Source of the DNA: an uncultured Bacilli bacterium
GTDB lineage: Bacteria; Bacillota_I; Bacilli_A; RF39; UBA660
Direction of reading: 5' to 3'
Assembly: GCA_948760655.1 (NCBI GenBank)
Contig: CAQBKK010000032.1
Location: 1 to 12,808 of the forward strand
DNA: 12,808 nt
The notes under the pieces were generated by a model, which worked only from the letters and a program-made list of their open reading frames with translations, did no database searches and was not told the DNA's origin. The translations under genes and the position numbers were made by a program. Shown here in pieces: positions 12,216 through 12,808 of the stretch. Numbering within the stretch: position 1 is the first letter of the stretch; every line of letters starts with the position of its first letter.

Positions 12216-12244
12216 TTGCTTTTGTCCTGTTTTTTTGCTATTTT
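12216..12244 (+). promoter_or_regulatory. Promoter of hup
   Basis: TTGCTT (12216-12221) and TATTTT (12239-12244) are 17 bp apart, with an extended TGC. The boxes are only fair. The leader to the ATG is about 54 nt and contains a small stem-loop around AAGGCTAAGGCCCTT. Confidence 0.4.
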
Positions 12245-12304
12245 TAGTATGTAAGGCTAAGGCCCTTATAAAAAATCAAAAAAAATTTGGAGGTAAGAAA
12301 GATT

Positions 12305-12577
12305 ATGTCAAAACAAGAAGTAATCGAAAGAATGGCTGAACAAGCTGAAATATCAAAAGCTGCTGCAGGTAGAGCATTAGATGCTGCATTTGAAGCAATT
12401 ACAGAAGGACTTAAAAGTGAAGGAAAAGTTACTTTTGTAGGATTTGGAACTTTCAGTGCTAAAGAAAGAGCTGCACGTGAAGGAATTAATCCATTAACAA
12501 AAGAACCACTTAAAATTCCTGCTAAGACTGTTGTTTCATTCAAAGCTGGAAGCAAATTAAAAGAATCAGTTAACTAA
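12305..12577 (+). CDS. hup: DNA-binding protein HU (HBsu-like)
   Basis: The 90-residue protein has the usual HU length and signature. The start is MSKQEVIERMAEQAEISKAA, then VTFVGFGTFSAKERAAREG, then NPLTKEPLKIPAKTVVSFKA. HU is an abundant dimer that bends and compacts DNA. GGAGG at 12289-12293 sets ATG 12305; an upstream in-frame TTG at 12287 lies before that site and is not used. It sits directly after spoIVA, as hbs does in B. subtilis, but has its own terminator and promoter between. Confidence 0.97.
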   Translation: MSKQEVIERMAEQAEISKAAAGRALDAAFEAITEGLKSEGKVTFVGFGTFSAKERAAREGINPLTKEPLKIPAKTVVSFKAGSKLKESVN

Positions 12578-12601
12578 TTTTTGATAGATTAGGAATATAG
12601 A

Positions 12602-12636
12602 AAAGTTAGCATATATTTGCTAGCTTTTTCTTTTTT
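12602..12636 (+). terminator. Terminator of hup
   Basis: AAAGTTAGCA (12602-12611) pairs with TGCTAGCTTT (12618-12627) over 10 bp with one G-U pair and a 6-nt loop, followed by long T-runs. Confidence 0.85.
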
Positions 12637-12689
12637 TCAGTGGAGAGTTAGTAATTGTGAATGATTTATTTAATTGAAGAGAAGGGAGA

Positions 12690-12772
12690 TTTCATCCGAA
12701 ATTAAAATATATACCTGTTAAACACACGGTGCGTGTTTAACAGTCGGGCATAACCCACTGCTTGCGGTGGAT
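12690..12772. other. Structured, more GC-rich segment with two strong hairpins at the window end
   Basis: CTGTTAAACAC (12715-12725) and GTGTTTAACAG (12733-12743) form a perfect 11-bp hairpin with a 7-nt loop. After an 11-nt linker, CCACTGC (12755-12761) pairs with GCGGTGG (12764-12770). A small hairpin ATTTC-ATCC-GAAAT lies just before, at about 12690-12703. GGG at 12746-12748 can also pair with CCC at 12754-12756, competing with the second hairpin. No ORF is visible in the rest of the window. It may be the hairpin end of an IS200/IS605-type element or a structured leader of a gene beyond the window. Confidence 0.45.
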
Positions 12773-12808
12773 AATAGAGATTGATATAATTGTTATGTGA
12801 AGAAAAAT

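Noticed and set aside
12244..12555. Minus-strand ORF opposite hup
   Set aside because: Ala/Ser/Leu-rich shadow of the HU gene without a ribosome binding site.
12715..12772. Guanidine-II (mini-ykkC) riboswitch, suggested by two hairpins and an ACGG in the first loop
   Set aside because: The second hairpin lacks the ACGR loop and the first stem is too long and differently placed.
1..12808. CRISPR array, rRNA or tRNA genes
   Set aside because: No regularly spaced repeats, no cloverleaf and no rRNA signature were seen.

Overview
This window is a very AT-rich stretch of a spore-forming low-GC Firmicute of the Bacilli type. It holds three spore-coat genes, spoIVA, spoVIF and the 3' part of cotE. 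CotE is a Bacilli-type coat morphogen. Ribosome binding sites are strong (AGGAGG, GGAGG). Several promoters have a good extended -10 box. Tryptophan is TGG and I saw no in-frame TGA, so the standard code fits. An uncultured gut Bacilli lineage near the Erysipelotrichia or Mollicutes is a guess from composition only.

Layout. Positions 1 to about 3150 are the right end of an integrated mobile element. It holds a truncated membrane-anchored XRE regulator, a decayed stretch with gene relics, a 40-residue ORF and an intact 546-residue large serine recombinase. The recombinase ends about 50 bp before the reading frame of CotE begins at an internal residue, so the element sits inside cotE and the cotE 5' part must lie left of the window. 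After cotE come rpsP and khpA. A 750-bp gap follows that carries a probable small RNA unit with its own promoter and terminator. Then come an orphan type IV pilin-like gene and der.

Between der and spoIVA lies an accessory segment. It has four XRE genes around spoVIF: a minus-strand single HTH, a plus-strand 71-residue HTH, a minus-strand tandem double HTH and a plus-strand 65-residue HTH. Next are an alpha/beta-hydrolase fused to a NUDIX domain, a second small alpha/beta-hydrolase, and a frameshifted relic that resembles a HipA/CtkA-type kinase. In Bacillus subtilis the order is der-gpsA-(yphF-yphE)-spoIVA-hbs. Here the der...spoIVA-hup frame is kept, gpsA is not present, and the accessory genes fill the gap. 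The window ends in a terminator and a more GC-rich structured segment with two strong hairpins.

How the genes fit together. SpoIVA builds the ATP-driven basement layer of the coat, CotE organises the outer coat on top of it, and SpoVIF acts in late coat assembly. The main point of interest is that cotE is split by an element with an intact recombinase at the junction. That is the arrangement of skin-like intervening elements, which are excised in the mother cell during sporulation. Whether this element is really excised cannot be seen from this window.
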